Source: Shinisaurus crocodilurus
Lineage: Eukaryota; Chordata; Lepidosauria; Squamata; Shinisauridae
Length of the DNA stretch: 64,000 nucleotides
NCBI GenBank assembly: GCA_021292165.1
Contig: CM037877.1
Span: 132,426,274-132,490,273, forward strand
Direction: 5' to 3'
Within the stretch, counting starts at the first letter, position 1. The number at the start of each line of letters is the position of its first letter. The position numbers and the translations under genes are program-made. The notes under the pieces were generated by a model. The model made no database searches. It worked only from the letters and a program-made list of their open reading frames with translations, and was not told where the DNA came from. Below are positions 55,401-64,000 of the stretch, one piece after another.

Positions 55401-57464
55401 AATAATAGCAGAGACAAAAATGAACCCCTACCCTAAATTATACTGCTGAAATGAAGAAAGTTTGGGGTAACCAAGACAGGATATTTGTGTGGAAGGACTG
55501 TGAGCTCCATTCAGTGTTGGCATTCAAAATAAATTCATGGCCTCAGAATTCTGTCTGTATGTCTTTTGCATCAGGCTCCAAATGGGTGGATCTCATGGTT
55601 CTAGTAAACAGCAAAATAGTTCCAGCAAGCCTGAAGTCTGCCTACCTCTACTTTAGGTTACCAGCTTGAAATGTTTTCTTGCTGAACACCCATCTTGCCA
55701 GCATCTGCTTTCATCACACTTTGGTTTATTTCCTGGTGGGCCGCTCATCAGCACTGCTCTGTCCCTATTACTATAGACTTTTATTCCTCTTAGGAATAAC
55801 TTTTTGGGCACAAGCAAGTTTAAGAATGACAACACACCACTACTCCAGACAAAAGCAAACCAAAGTTTAGGAAAGCAGCTATGTTGTCAGTCACATGTCT
55901 TGATTTGCTTGAATCGCAGCCAGAATTAGGAGATGGGTCTTGTTCTAATTATTAAATATTTCTGTTGTTATTTCAGTCATTCTGCTGAGAAAACTGTTCA
56001 AGAGTAATTAATTTCAAATATCTGTAGAATGTTATGTTATTTATTGATTTGAGATTTTTATCTCACTCTTCAAACAAATTCCTAGGGCAGAATGCAAGCA
56101 AGAAGTGGGTGGGGAGGGTTGCCCTTCACAGTAATGCCCAAGCAAGCCACTGCCCCCTGCCAGCTTTTCCTGCCCCACTGTGTGAAAGTGTGCTGCGTGT
56201 CCTTGGAAACCTCTCCCACTGGCCTTTCCTAAGGGAAAGGCTTTCAGGGGAGTGGAAATGTGCTGCCTTGGGCGCCACTGGGTGAGGCGCTTTGCACAGC
56301 AGCAAGGAAATGCCTGGAGGTGGGGTTGTTGCTAGATTGTCTTTGCATAGTTAAGGCACTTTGGGCACTTTGGCCATACAACTTCCAAAAGACCCCAGCC
56401 TTCCTCCAAATCTCGGAGCTGGCAGGGTGAGGGTAGGGATCGTAGTACAGCTTCAGAGTTGGGAAGAAGTTCGGTTGCTCACAGTGGCAAGCAGAATTGT
56501 TGAAAGCTTTAAAAAAAATGCTCCTCTCTTTGTGCTGTAGGGACTTTTCAGGAGGAAGGAAAGGAAAAAGCATACTATTTTCCTTTCTTGCTGTTCAGAG
56601 GGGGCCCCTCCCATACAGCAGTAAAAGCCAACTCCTATGCTACAGAGCACAGAAGGCAAGGTATTGAGGGTGGGTGTGAAAGAAACAAGATGTCTTTCTC
56701 TCCACCTCTGAGAGGCCTGAATAGCACTACAATGGTCTGGCTAGAGCCCTGATCAAGAACACTCCTAGGTGGTAGGGATACACTGCAGCATTTTGTTGTG
56801 CTTGTAATTTTGAGCTTGTTTTCTCAAATACACCAGGAGTGAAGATCTCATGGAGTGGACTTGACTTGATTCTGTTGTCTCTGCTTTCAATTTGATGTAT
56901 GCTACTTTCCCCCAATTTCTTCTGCTGAGTAGTTTTGTTGTGCAGACTACAATAACTTATCTGTTCCTGTTCATAGAGAAATGAACATTCTCTGTGATTA
57001 AAAATGGTTAAACGGCTGCTTCTTTTTTCAGGAAGCGTTATGATAAGGCAGAAACTGAGTATGTAGCTGCAAAGCTGGATCTCCAAAAGAAAACTGAAAT
57101 CAAAGAACAGCTCACAGAGCACTTGTGCACAATCATACAGCAAAATGAGCTCCGCAAGGCCACGAAGCTGGAGGAGTTAATGCAGCAGCTGGAAGTGGAG
57201 GCAGATGAAGAAAATCTGGAACTTGAGATAGTGGTGGAGCAGATGCTGCAGCAGCAGGAGGCAGAAGCTAGAAGGCAAGTGGCTGAGTCACAGAAGCTTG
57301 CTCCTGTTGATGTGGAGGATACAGCTCCACAAACTACTAATAAAAGACATGAGAACAAAGGCCACATGGTTTCAGAAACATTAGTGGAGCAGCCCACAAA
57401 TGCTCATGCAAATGGCCAGAGTCAAACAGACTCAGAAGAAATAATGGCTCACAATAGTACATGA
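49218..57464 (+). CDS. GORAB: GORAB, golgin RAB6-interacting protein (whole gene, five coding exons)
   Basis: GORAB is a trans-Golgi coiled-coil protein that binds RAB6, ARF5 and SCYL1 and helps COPI-dependent recycling; loss in humans causes gerodermia osteodysplastica (family knowledge). Exons 49218-49281, 50889-51223, 54210-54307, 55023-55163 and 57032-57464 join in frame to 356 codons plus TGA, close to the human length. The recognisable parts are [13 protein letters not shown] at the N-terminus, a Ser/Pro/Gln-rich linker (about residues 40-125), and a long coiled coil from about residue 130 to 305 with [36 protein letters not shown] and [19 protein letters not shown]. The C-terminal tail is acidic and poorly conserved. 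All introns begin GT and end AG. No frame lesions are present, so the gene looks functional. Confidence 0.95.
50889..51223 (+). CDS. GORAB: GORAB coding exon 2
   Basis: The acceptor is CTATTTAG|ATCC; the split codon GAT (Asp) follows KD-type context. It encodes the low-complexity linker (residues 22-133) with basic [15 protein letters not shown] and Ser/Pro/Gln-rich sequence. The donor is TTA|GTAAGT at 51224. The final residue before the junction is Leu, where mammals have Gln. Confidence 0.92.
51527..52063 (+). mobile_element. hAT-type element family C, longest copy, in GORAB intron 2
   Basis: Ends CAGGGCCGGCGCTACC and CACCGTTCCTG; perfect duplications TTAATACT (51519-51526 and 52064-52071). 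The interior is very GC-rich. It is the inverse of 43846-44251 with about 130 bp extra. Confidence 0.93.
52420..52720 (-). mobile_element. tRNA-derived SINE, inverted, containing a MITE
   Basis: Reverse complement of the 16647 family: ACATAGGAAGCTCCCTTATA at its 3' end and CTTCATGCAGAGCATGTACT near the head. It is interrupted at 52501-52618. Confidence 0.8.
52501..52618. mobile_element. hAT-type palindromic MITE nested in the SINE
   Basis: Ends CAGCCTCT and AGAAGGCTG; duplications CTCTGGGG (52493-52500) and CTCTGGTG (52619-52626) match 7/8. The arms include GTTGGACTGCAACC and TGGGAGTTGTGGTCCAAC. Confidence 0.75.
53334..53760. repeat. DNA-element relic with strong hairpin in GORAB intron 2
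   Basis: Starts CAGGGGTGGGCAACTTC, a hAT-MITE-like end without its partner. Inside, 53492-53521 pairs with 53528-53558 (GCAGAATGGG...CCCACCAAA) at about 27 of 30 positions over a short loop, and further CTGCTGGGAAA motifs repeat around it. A frame of 157 codons here is not coding. Confidence 0.6.
54210..54307 (+). CDS. GORAB: GORAB coding exon 3
   Basis: Encodes [20 protein letters not shown], continuing [12 protein letters not shown], plus two bases of Arg. The frame requires the acceptor TTCAGGCAG|GAG; the AG four bases earlier would shift the frame. The donor is AAAG|GTGTGG at 54308. This is the start of the conserved coiled coil. Confidence 0.92.
54353..54427 (-). mobile_element. CR1-type 3' tail fragment in GORAB intron 3
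   Basis: TTCATAGATTTCATAGATCA, then GTTGGAAGGAGCCTACAAGG: the same nonamer-ended tail as the 5S SINEs, without the 5S head, so either a truncated SINE or its parent CR1. Confidence 0.8.
55023..55163 (+). CDS. GORAB: GORAB coding exon 4
   Basis: The acceptor is CTTCTTCTCAG|ATCC and completes Arg, followed by [19 protein letters not shown] and [20 protein letters not shown]. The donor is GCTCG|GTAAGG at 55164. This is the most conserved block of the protein. Confidence 0.95.
55164..57031 (+). other. GORAB intron 4 (1868 bp)
   Basis: No exon or well-formed repeat was recognised. It ends in a pyrimidine-rich tract TTCTTTTTTCAG before exon 5. Confidence 0.8.
57032..57464 (+). CDS. GORAB: GORAB coding exon 5 (last)
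   Basis: Encodes [20 protein letters not shown] through [20 protein letters not shown], the Glu-rich end of the coiled coil ([20 protein letters not shown]) and a diverged tail ending MAHNST. TGA is at 57462-57464. Confidence 0.94.
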
Positions 57465-58310
57465 ACGCTGAATCTGACAAGCTAGACTTTAGTTGGTACC
57501 ATTCTTTATTCACTCATATGCTTCAGAGGCTTCTGCTCCATTGCTACAAGAGACCGCTGAATTTTGGTTTGATGGCATTGCCATTTCCACTCTTTTTTCT
57601 CAATCACAAGTTTGTTTGTATGAGCTATCTCCTTTCTCAACTTCTTTGACTTGTTCTTATTGAGCAAACTATGTGTGGCCCGTTATGGAAGGGAGAGTAC
57701 AAAGAAAAGAGCAATGTTGTTTGAAATCTTTTAAGTTTCAAAGAAGTAAGCCAGTAGGAGTGAGGAAGCACATCTTACATGTTGGAAGGTCAAGCTGCAT
57801 CATACATTTTTGGATGGCTTTCCTTCTTCTAATGTTGAAAAGACATTTCATTTTCAGGGTCCACAAATTTGATGAGAGGACTTGGTGATGGGAAGGCTCA
57901 ATCAGTCAAGGTACCTGTGGATAGCAAGGAGTGTGCACATGTGTGTGCAAATCTAGTCTCCAGGGAAGCGATTGCACTTTATTTGTAAGTAACTGATTTC
58001 TGTGACTAGGGATGTTTCCAGATGAGGCTTTCATTGTGCAGTCGCACTGCCTCATTCTCGGAATTCTATGGGTCCAGATGTTGTCATCTTCCATTTGTAA
58101 CCTTCTGTTTCACCACTGCTTCTTCTATCTCTTTTCTTACCAGAAAAAAACCTTGTTATGGACGGAAAGACAATAGTTGCACAATGCCTTTTGATTGTTA
58201 GTGCCATGAGCCCTCCATCTTGAAGCACCCTAGACTTCCATCAAAGATCTTCTACCATTGGTCTGTGTTAAATAACACAATTTTGAACCTATTTAACAAC
58301 TAGGATCTGA
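57465..58310 (+). other. Probable GORAB 3' UTR and flank
   Basis: No new exon was found. There is no AATAAA before the hAT copy at 58311; an ATTAAA lies at about 58891 beyond it, so the poly(A) site is uncertain and could fall within or after the transposon. Confidence 0.5.
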
Positions 58311-58879
58311 CTCAGGGATGGGGAGTCGAACTCAAGTCTGACTCGAGTCCCAGTATTTTTAATGGGACTCAGGACTCGAGACCAAGGACTCTTCAACATC
58401 CCTGGGCTGTGCCAGAAGGAGTGGAGAGGAGCACGATCGCTGGCAAAGAGCACATGGAAGTGAGGCGCGCCGCTGCTCAGCCACTATAGATGGCTACCAG
58501 GAGCGCAGCCTGCCTGGTCTCGTCTTAACCAGGTTCCACAGTTTGAACTGTCCAAGACAAAGGCCTCTGCCTGCCTGCTTTGGGGTTCCCTGCCTCCTCT
58601 GCCTGCTTGGTTATTTTGGGTTTGTCTGCCTGGTCTGTTCTTGCCAAAATCAGTTGCAGAGTTTTGAAATAAAAAGGCACACTTGTGCCTAGAATTTATT
58701 TAAACCACACATCTGAAGTAGCCTTATTTTGTTGGGAAAAAACCCATTGATTTTAATAGGGACTCATGGAGTCAGCTTTGGGAGTGACTCGTGAGTCACC
58801 ATTTTGGACCAAGGACTCGGACTCGAGACTCGGGTCCAAAGACTCGTGACTCGAGACCAAGGACTCTTCAACATCCCTG
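58311..58879 (+). mobile_element. GACTC-rich hAT-type element (family B), copy 3, diverged
   Basis: Ends CTCAGGGATGGGGAGTC and CAACATCCCTG. GGATCTGA (58303-58310) and GGATCTGT (58880-58887) are a 7/8 duplication. It is about 210 bp shorter than the other copies, lacks part of the interior and has fewer ACTCG motifs, so it is older. Confidence 0.82.
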
Positions 58880-59020
58880 GGATCTGTTGTATTAAAGCAT
58901 TAATTTTGCTGACTTTTACTGTATAAAATACAGCAGTATTTAATGGGAAGTGCTATAGAAGGAAAGAGGATAGATAATCTCCACTCCCCACAATATCCCC
59001 CACCCCTCTGTCCCTACTTA

Positions 59021-59188
59021 CCATATTTTTCCGTCTATAAGACGCCCCCATGTATAAGATGCCCCCCACTGGGCAGTTTTGCAACCGCACGGTTCTCTCC
59101 TTGGCTTACTTCCATGTATAAGACGACCCTCAATTTTTAGTCTAACAATTTTAGGAAAAAGAATAGTCTTATACATGGAAAAATACTG
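59021..59188. mobile_element. TA-flanked MITE with TATAAGACG repeats
   Basis: Ends CCATATTTTTCCGTCTATAA and TACATGGAAAAATACTG, flanked by TA (59019-59020 and 59189-59190). Internal ATGTATAAGACG/ATGCC units are tandem-like. The style resembles family F, but the sequence differs. Confidence 0.78.
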
Positions 59189-59494
59189 TAACCAGCCAGT
59201 ATAGAAGCTGATTGGACTGGCCAAACAAGGACAGAACACTCTTGGTTACTCATCATAAAAGGTGTCCTGTCTTAATCATCATAAGATATATTTCCCTACA
59301 GTTTCATGTGTTGTTAGAGGTGCCAGTCCTTCTTGGTTTTTATTTGTATTATCAATAAATGGATACCAAATTTCAGTAAAGTTGTCTTCCCCTGATATTC
59401 CAGCTGCTGCTCTTAACTGTTTGGTTATTTATTCTTGTAGCACTATATTCTATACGTGGTAGTATGACTGAGTTCTGTTCATGTCTTTTGCATA

Positions 59495-59741
59495 CAGTAA
59501 TACCTTGGATTACAAGTAACTTGGTTTGAGAGTGTTTTGCAAGACAAGCAAATTTTTAAATATTTATTTAATTTTTTTTTACTTGATATACAAGCGACGT
59601 CTTGCAATACAAGTACTGTAGTATGGCTTTTAAAAATCTCTGTACAAATTTTTTTGGGGGGATTTCGTTTTGATATAAGAGTGTTTTGGATTACAAGCAT
59701 GTTTCCAAAACGAATTATGCTCTCAATCCAAGGCATGACTG
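59495..59741. mobile_element. Tigger-like TA MITE (family D), full diverged copy
   Basis: Starts CAGTAATACCTTGGATTACA and ends CAATCCAAGGCATGACTG; TA at 59493-59494 and 59742-59743. The central GC-rich part of the other copies is missing or replaced. Confidence 0.82.
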
Positions 59742-59744
59742 TAC

Positions 59745-60400
59745 TTCCATTTCCCCCCCTGATATTTTCAATCTTGATCTTCCAGTATTTTTAACCATTT
59801 GTGTTACTATTTTTAAATATCTATTCAAATAAATTAATTTCTTAATAGAGGGTCTTTGATCTTCCTTATTTTGAAAAGTGAAAAATAAAAATATATCAGA
59901 AGACCAAATCTAACACCTTTCAGCTTCTCTGCACATTCAGATACAGCCTAACCAGGTAGAAAACTAAGGGCCGCTGCAAATGTTTCATATAAAGGAAATA
60001 CTTCCATAGAGGGAAAAGCACTGCATCTTTTTGCTGTTTACTATGTGTCAGGTAACACTTGAATCAACCCTTAGTTTGGTATTATATGGGCATTTGATTT
60101 AATTGGGAGGGCAAACTATAAGTTTGTCAACTTTTTAAAGGTGCTATTTGTGTGTTGTAAACCGTAACATAGAGAAGCTTTCCCCCATTTTTTGTGATAA
60201 ATATTGTATCTCTGCTTCATCCTGCTTTTTGGGTAATACTTTAAGAACAGTTGGGGCAATTTAAAAGCAACCTCAACTCATTCAATAGAAACATACCCTT
60301 TTCTATCCTGAGCTATGAAAAAGAGTTCTGTGGGTTTTCAGCATGGCTCAGTTTGAAATGGGGAAAAGTGGCGGTAAAGGGTGCTGTTGGTTAGAGCCTA
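59745..60400. other. Intergenic, no gene seen
   Basis: AT-rich, no exon-like frame. Confidence 0.5.
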
Positions 60401-60403
60401 TGA

Positions 60404-60710
60404 CAGAGGTGTTGAACCTCAGACCTGCAGGCCAAATCTGGCCCTCTGGGGATCCCCAGACAGCTATACCCCCTTACTCTGGCCCTACCTACTTTCCCCC
60501 GACTGCTAATATTTGGTGGTTTCCCAAGTTTTGTGCAGGTTTTTTCCCATTCTAAAAAGCCTTTCCTAAGGCTTAGTTACTGGCAGTAAGAGCTTTAAAC
60601 TAAAATATGTTGGTATTTTTGGACCTGCCCCTTTTAGCTTTGGCCCCGATCGCCTCTGGAATGTGGCCCCTAAGAGCTTCTCTGAAACTGAAAGAAGTTC
60701 AACACCCCTG
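60404..60710. mobile_element. hAT-type element
   Basis: Ends CAGAGGTGTTGAACC and AGTTCAACACCCCTG; duplications GCCTATGA (60396-60403) and GCCTGTGA (60711-60718) match 7/8. The interior (GGCCAAATCTGGCCCTCTGG) is not coding. Confidence 0.82.
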
Positions 60711-60719
60711 GCCTGTGAT

Positions 60720-62060
60720 GTCACCTACACACACACCTCCCCAAATCCCTGGAATAGTTTGCATTTTTTAAAAATATGACCATATATGCCGCTTAAAAGA
60801 ATATAAAATGCAGCCTACCTGAAGCCTGAGTGGAGGGCCAAGACTGAAGCATTGTTTACCTTCCTGGTATGTGTAAATCAGGTAAATTACAAACATGAGA
60901 TCACACCATAGGTAAAGGACCTGCTGTAACCTGCTGTTGCATTTGTCTGTGCCTTTTATTTTCATACCATGAAGAGATTTGCCATCTAAGGCTTCAATCC
61001 TGTACACACTTACCCTTTGAACTCACTGAGGCTTCTGAGTAGACGTGTAAGATTGCACTGTAAATGTCTGTGTTGGGCTGATGTTAAAGGCAAGGATAGG
61101 GGGAGAAAGGAAACTCAAAGCATAAACTAGCAGCCTTCATGCTGCTCAGGTATTGAATAGTGCAAGTTGGACACTTCAGCAAAGCAAGAAATAACATTGA
61201 AATGTTATCTCACTGGTTTCTGAATGCTGCCATATCAGATGTCAGATTGATGACTGTGTGTGTGTGTGTGTGAGTGAGTGAGTAAGAGAGAGGGAGAGTA
61301 GAAACTGGCCTGCTTGTCCTTTGTAGAAGTAAAGGGATATTGCTGGCAGGTGATAGCATACACCTACCAGGTTGGAAGATTAATTAATCTGTGATGCTGC
61401 GTCTGATCTTACTAGGTTCTGCAATAGTTGTGGCTGAGTAGATATGGGTAAAGAGTTGGCATCTGGTTGTTTTTGTTATAGTCAATGGTTCTTCACATTC
61501 CTTTTTGTTGTGCTAGTGTTGCTGTCAGTGAAACATCAGGTTTTAATTATGAGGTAAAATATTTATGCCATGCAAATGCCAACTATGGCTACAAGTTTGG
61601 GATTGTTCATGATAAGTTTCATAGACTTCAAAGAGGCCAGTCAATGTGTTTAGGCTAACTGGTAAAAAATCTTTGTACCATACCATTAGATCAAAAAACC
61701 ACTGGAAAGCGACAGGGATGGAACTCACATCATGATTTATATGGATAGGGGGAGAATCGGAGCCATCTGGGTCTGGTCTGGTGGCAGTTTTGAGGAGAAA
61801 ATCTAGTAGGAAGGGTTTATCTCTGCTTTTCCTCCTCCTTCACACAATCTGTTGGTGAACTCTCTCCTTGGATCTGGTAAGTATCAGCCAGCACAATGCT
61901 CCTACATATCAGAGTAGTGAAAGGATATGATGGAATGTCATCATGAAAAGCCTCATTTGCTAAATATTATGGTTCAGGAGAGGCAGGCAATCTCAATGTT
62001 TGTTCAGTAGATGAAAATATACGAGAGAAGAGGGCAGAGGATTTCCTGCGAGGAATAAGA
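60720..62060. other. Intergenic, no gene seen
   Basis: A TG/GAGT/GA microsatellite lies at about 61253-61300. An AATCCTGTACACACTTAC-type dispersed repeat lies at 60995-61060. No exon-like sequence. Confidence 0.5.
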
Positions 62061-62061
62061 G

Positions 62062-64000
62062 GTGTTTTTAATAGTTAATACTGGTAAAATTAATAAGATT
62101 TGTATTTTAGGAGGGGCAGCTAATCTATTTTTTATGTTTAACGTGACTTCATGGAATGTCAAGGGGCTGTGGATTCCAGAAAAGCACAACACGGTGCTTT
62201 CTAGGTTAAAAGAGCACAATGCTGATGTGGCTTTTCTACAAGAAACTCATTTGATGGCCATTTATTGAGGAAATACTGGGTTGGAGAGGTATATGTAACG
62301 GACACTTCTACTAGCTTTAAGTACAAGGCCGTTTTCTGATTTGGGTGGTAAAATATACGGTAATGACAATGTAATTGTTATGACTAATGTATATGGGCCT
62401 AGTAACGATTCTTCGGTTATGTTCCATGAATGTTTCAGTAAATTGTTTGATCGGGCATATGATTATTTCATTGTGGGTGGGGATTTTAATGAAGTTTTAA
62501 ACCTGCTGTTGGATAGAAATACACCTGCCCCTAAGAAGCAAACAATGGTGAGACTTACACTTCAAGCTTATATGGCCGAATTTGTCCTGATTGATGTATA
62601 GAATGCTTTGCACCCTCTCAAAAGGGACTTCACATTTATTTCACCTGTTCATCATAATTCTTTTTGATTAGATTATTTTTTGGTTTCTACATCGTTGTTA
62701 CATTATATAAATGTCTGTAAAATTGAAATGCTGGTAGTTTCCGACCATGCCCCAGTTTGTCTGGAGTTGCAATTTTCAGATTCACTTAGGCCCCCTGCTC
62801 TTTGGAGTTTAAATGTTTCCCTGCTTAATGATGAGACATTTAAAAAGCAGAATTTGACAGAATTAACTGAATACTTTGAAATTAATGAGGGCACAGTTGA
62901 TAATTGTGCTGTTGAATGGGAGGCCAGTAAAGCTTTTATACGGGGCCGAATTATTGCTTACGCTTCCCATAAGAACAAAATTTTTAAAAATGCAGCGAAT
63001 AGTTTTGAGTGAGAAGTTGAAATCCCTTATAACTCATGTTGCTACTTCTCCAACTGAACAACTTTATCAGGCGTTGCAGAGCATTAAATATGAATTGAAT
63101 AATATTCTTTCACAGCAGGTGGAATTTGCTTTAACCTGCTTACGCCAGGCATACTGGGAAAACAGTGAACGTCCAAGTAAGCTTTTGGCAATATCGTTTT
63201 AAACAGAAAAAGCAACAAGGTGTTATTTCTGCAATTAAAAATGAGAACGATATGATATACACTTCCCCTAAAGATACAAATTCACAATGTTTAAAATGTT
63301 ATTCCGATTTGTATAGTAAGGGTAAAGAAACATCAGAGCAAAATATGGACGTTTTCTCAGCTTAAACTTCCAAGGTTAGATTCCTCACAACAGTTCTTTA
63401 TGACTCCCCTGTGTATTGAGGAAATAATGAAAATAATTTCGAATATGAATGTTGGGAAAGTACCTGGCCCAGATGGGTTTCCAATTGAGTGGTACAAAAT
63501 ATTTTCTAGCTTCTTGGTCCCAAAACTTCATCATCTTTATAATTACATTTTTTAATCTGGTTCTCTTTCGACATCATTAAATTACACTTATATCACTGTG
63601 GTTCCTAAGCCTGGAAAAGATCATACATATTGCGCTAACTATTGACCTATTTCGTTAGTTAATGTTGATATTAAAATATTAACAGCAATTTTGGCTGATA
63701 GATTGCAACAAGTTATTACAACACTTGTTCAATCTGATCAGGTGGGATTCATTAGAAATCGACCGGGAGCCGATTTAGATTAGTAATTGATTTGATTGCT
63801 TTGAATACAAAGAGAATGGACTTGGCTGCTATAATTTCTTTGGATGCTGAAAAGGCCTTTGACAAAATTCATTGGAAATTTATTTTTGCTACTTTGAGAA
63901 ACTGGCTTTCCCATGGAATTTTTAAATTGGGTTAAAATTTTATATTCAACATCAAAAATGAGAGTTAAGACCAATGGGTTTTTTTCAGATTATTTTATAC
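62062..64000 (+). pseudogene. L1/Tx1-type LINE ORF2, decayed, running off the window
   Basis: The endonuclease motifs come in order: VTSWNVKGL, VAFLQETHL, VYGPSND, VGGDFNEVLN and VSDHAPVCLEL. RT follows: PGPDGFPIEWYK, NY(stop)PISLVNVDIKIL, QVGFIRNR and SLDAEKAFDKIHWKF (first catalytic Asp). The frame is broken by at least six stops or shifts (for example near 62266, 62600, 62665, 63010, 63365 and 63553). The order endonuclease then RT, and the INVD-type block, place it in the L1/Tx1 group. The rest of RT, including the catalytic Asp pair, lies beyond 64000. Confidence 0.85.

Noticed and set aside
1..64000. Defence systems, CRISPR arrays, prophage or operons
   Set aside because: Intron-bearing gene, SINEs and LINEs show vertebrate DNA; no array of spaced direct repeats and no clustered co-directional bacterial frames.

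Overview
The window is a vertebrate, almost certainly squamate (lizard or snake), genomic segment. It holds one host gene and is otherwise intergenic DNA packed with transposable elements. The squamate call rests on a complete tRNA-headed Sauria-type SINE with an RTE/BovB-like tail (46953-47193), further tails of that kind, CR1, L2, L1/Tx1-type and YADD-type LINE copies, and many hAT and TA-target miniature elements. There are no bacterial-type operons, CRISPR arrays or phage genes; most open frames outside the host gene lie inside transposons or are chance frames in GC-rich repeats.

Host gene: five coding exons on the + strand between 49218 and 57464 encode GORAB (golgin, RAB6-interacting; SCYL1-binding protein 1). 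With GT-AG introns the exons (64, 335, 98, 141 and 433 bp) join in one frame to 356 codons plus stop. A GC-rich, CpG-rich block (about 48790-49420) precedes and covers exon 1, and two related palindromic MITEs stand on either side of it. The introns carry a hAT element, a tRNA-derived SINE with a MITE inside it, a long hairpin and a CR1 tail.

Layout of the rest: 1-1190 CR1 ORF1 (minus strand). 2251-3860 a foldback MITE, an alternating inverted repeat and GC-rich hairpins. 3862-6495 a YADD-type LINE split by a hAT element with GACTC-rich ends. 6.5-19 kb mostly anonymous intergenic DNA with MITEs, including two elements sharing one tripled target site at 14131-15055. 19.2-22.9 kb a heavily nested cluster: L1 piece, Tigger-like MITEs, a Sauria SINE interrupted by a 5S-rRNA-derived SINE and by a 1.3-kb TA-flanked foldback element. 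23.1-24.1 kb an L2 remnant. 26-34.8 kb LTR-like sequence, Penelope/hammerhead-like repeats, nested hATs, a LINE zinc-finger tail and two 5S/CR1 SINEs. 34793-36415 a nearly full-length Tc1 transposon with a broken transposase. 37.8-40.4 kb Tigger-like MITEs and an L1 tail. 40443-43739 a nearly intact CR1. 43846-48761 hAT elements, a Sauria SINE and palindromes. 58.3-60.7 kb more MITEs and a hAT. 62.1 kb to the window end a decayed L1/Tx1-type ORF2 that runs off the window.

The most unusual items are a family of short 5S-rRNA-headed SINEs whose tails match the 3' end of a CR1 element in the same window, hAT elements with dense ACTCG-type terminal arrays, a hammerhead-ribozyme-like palindrome, and a near-perfect 79-bp hairpin. 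All family assignments are by eye; no database search was run.
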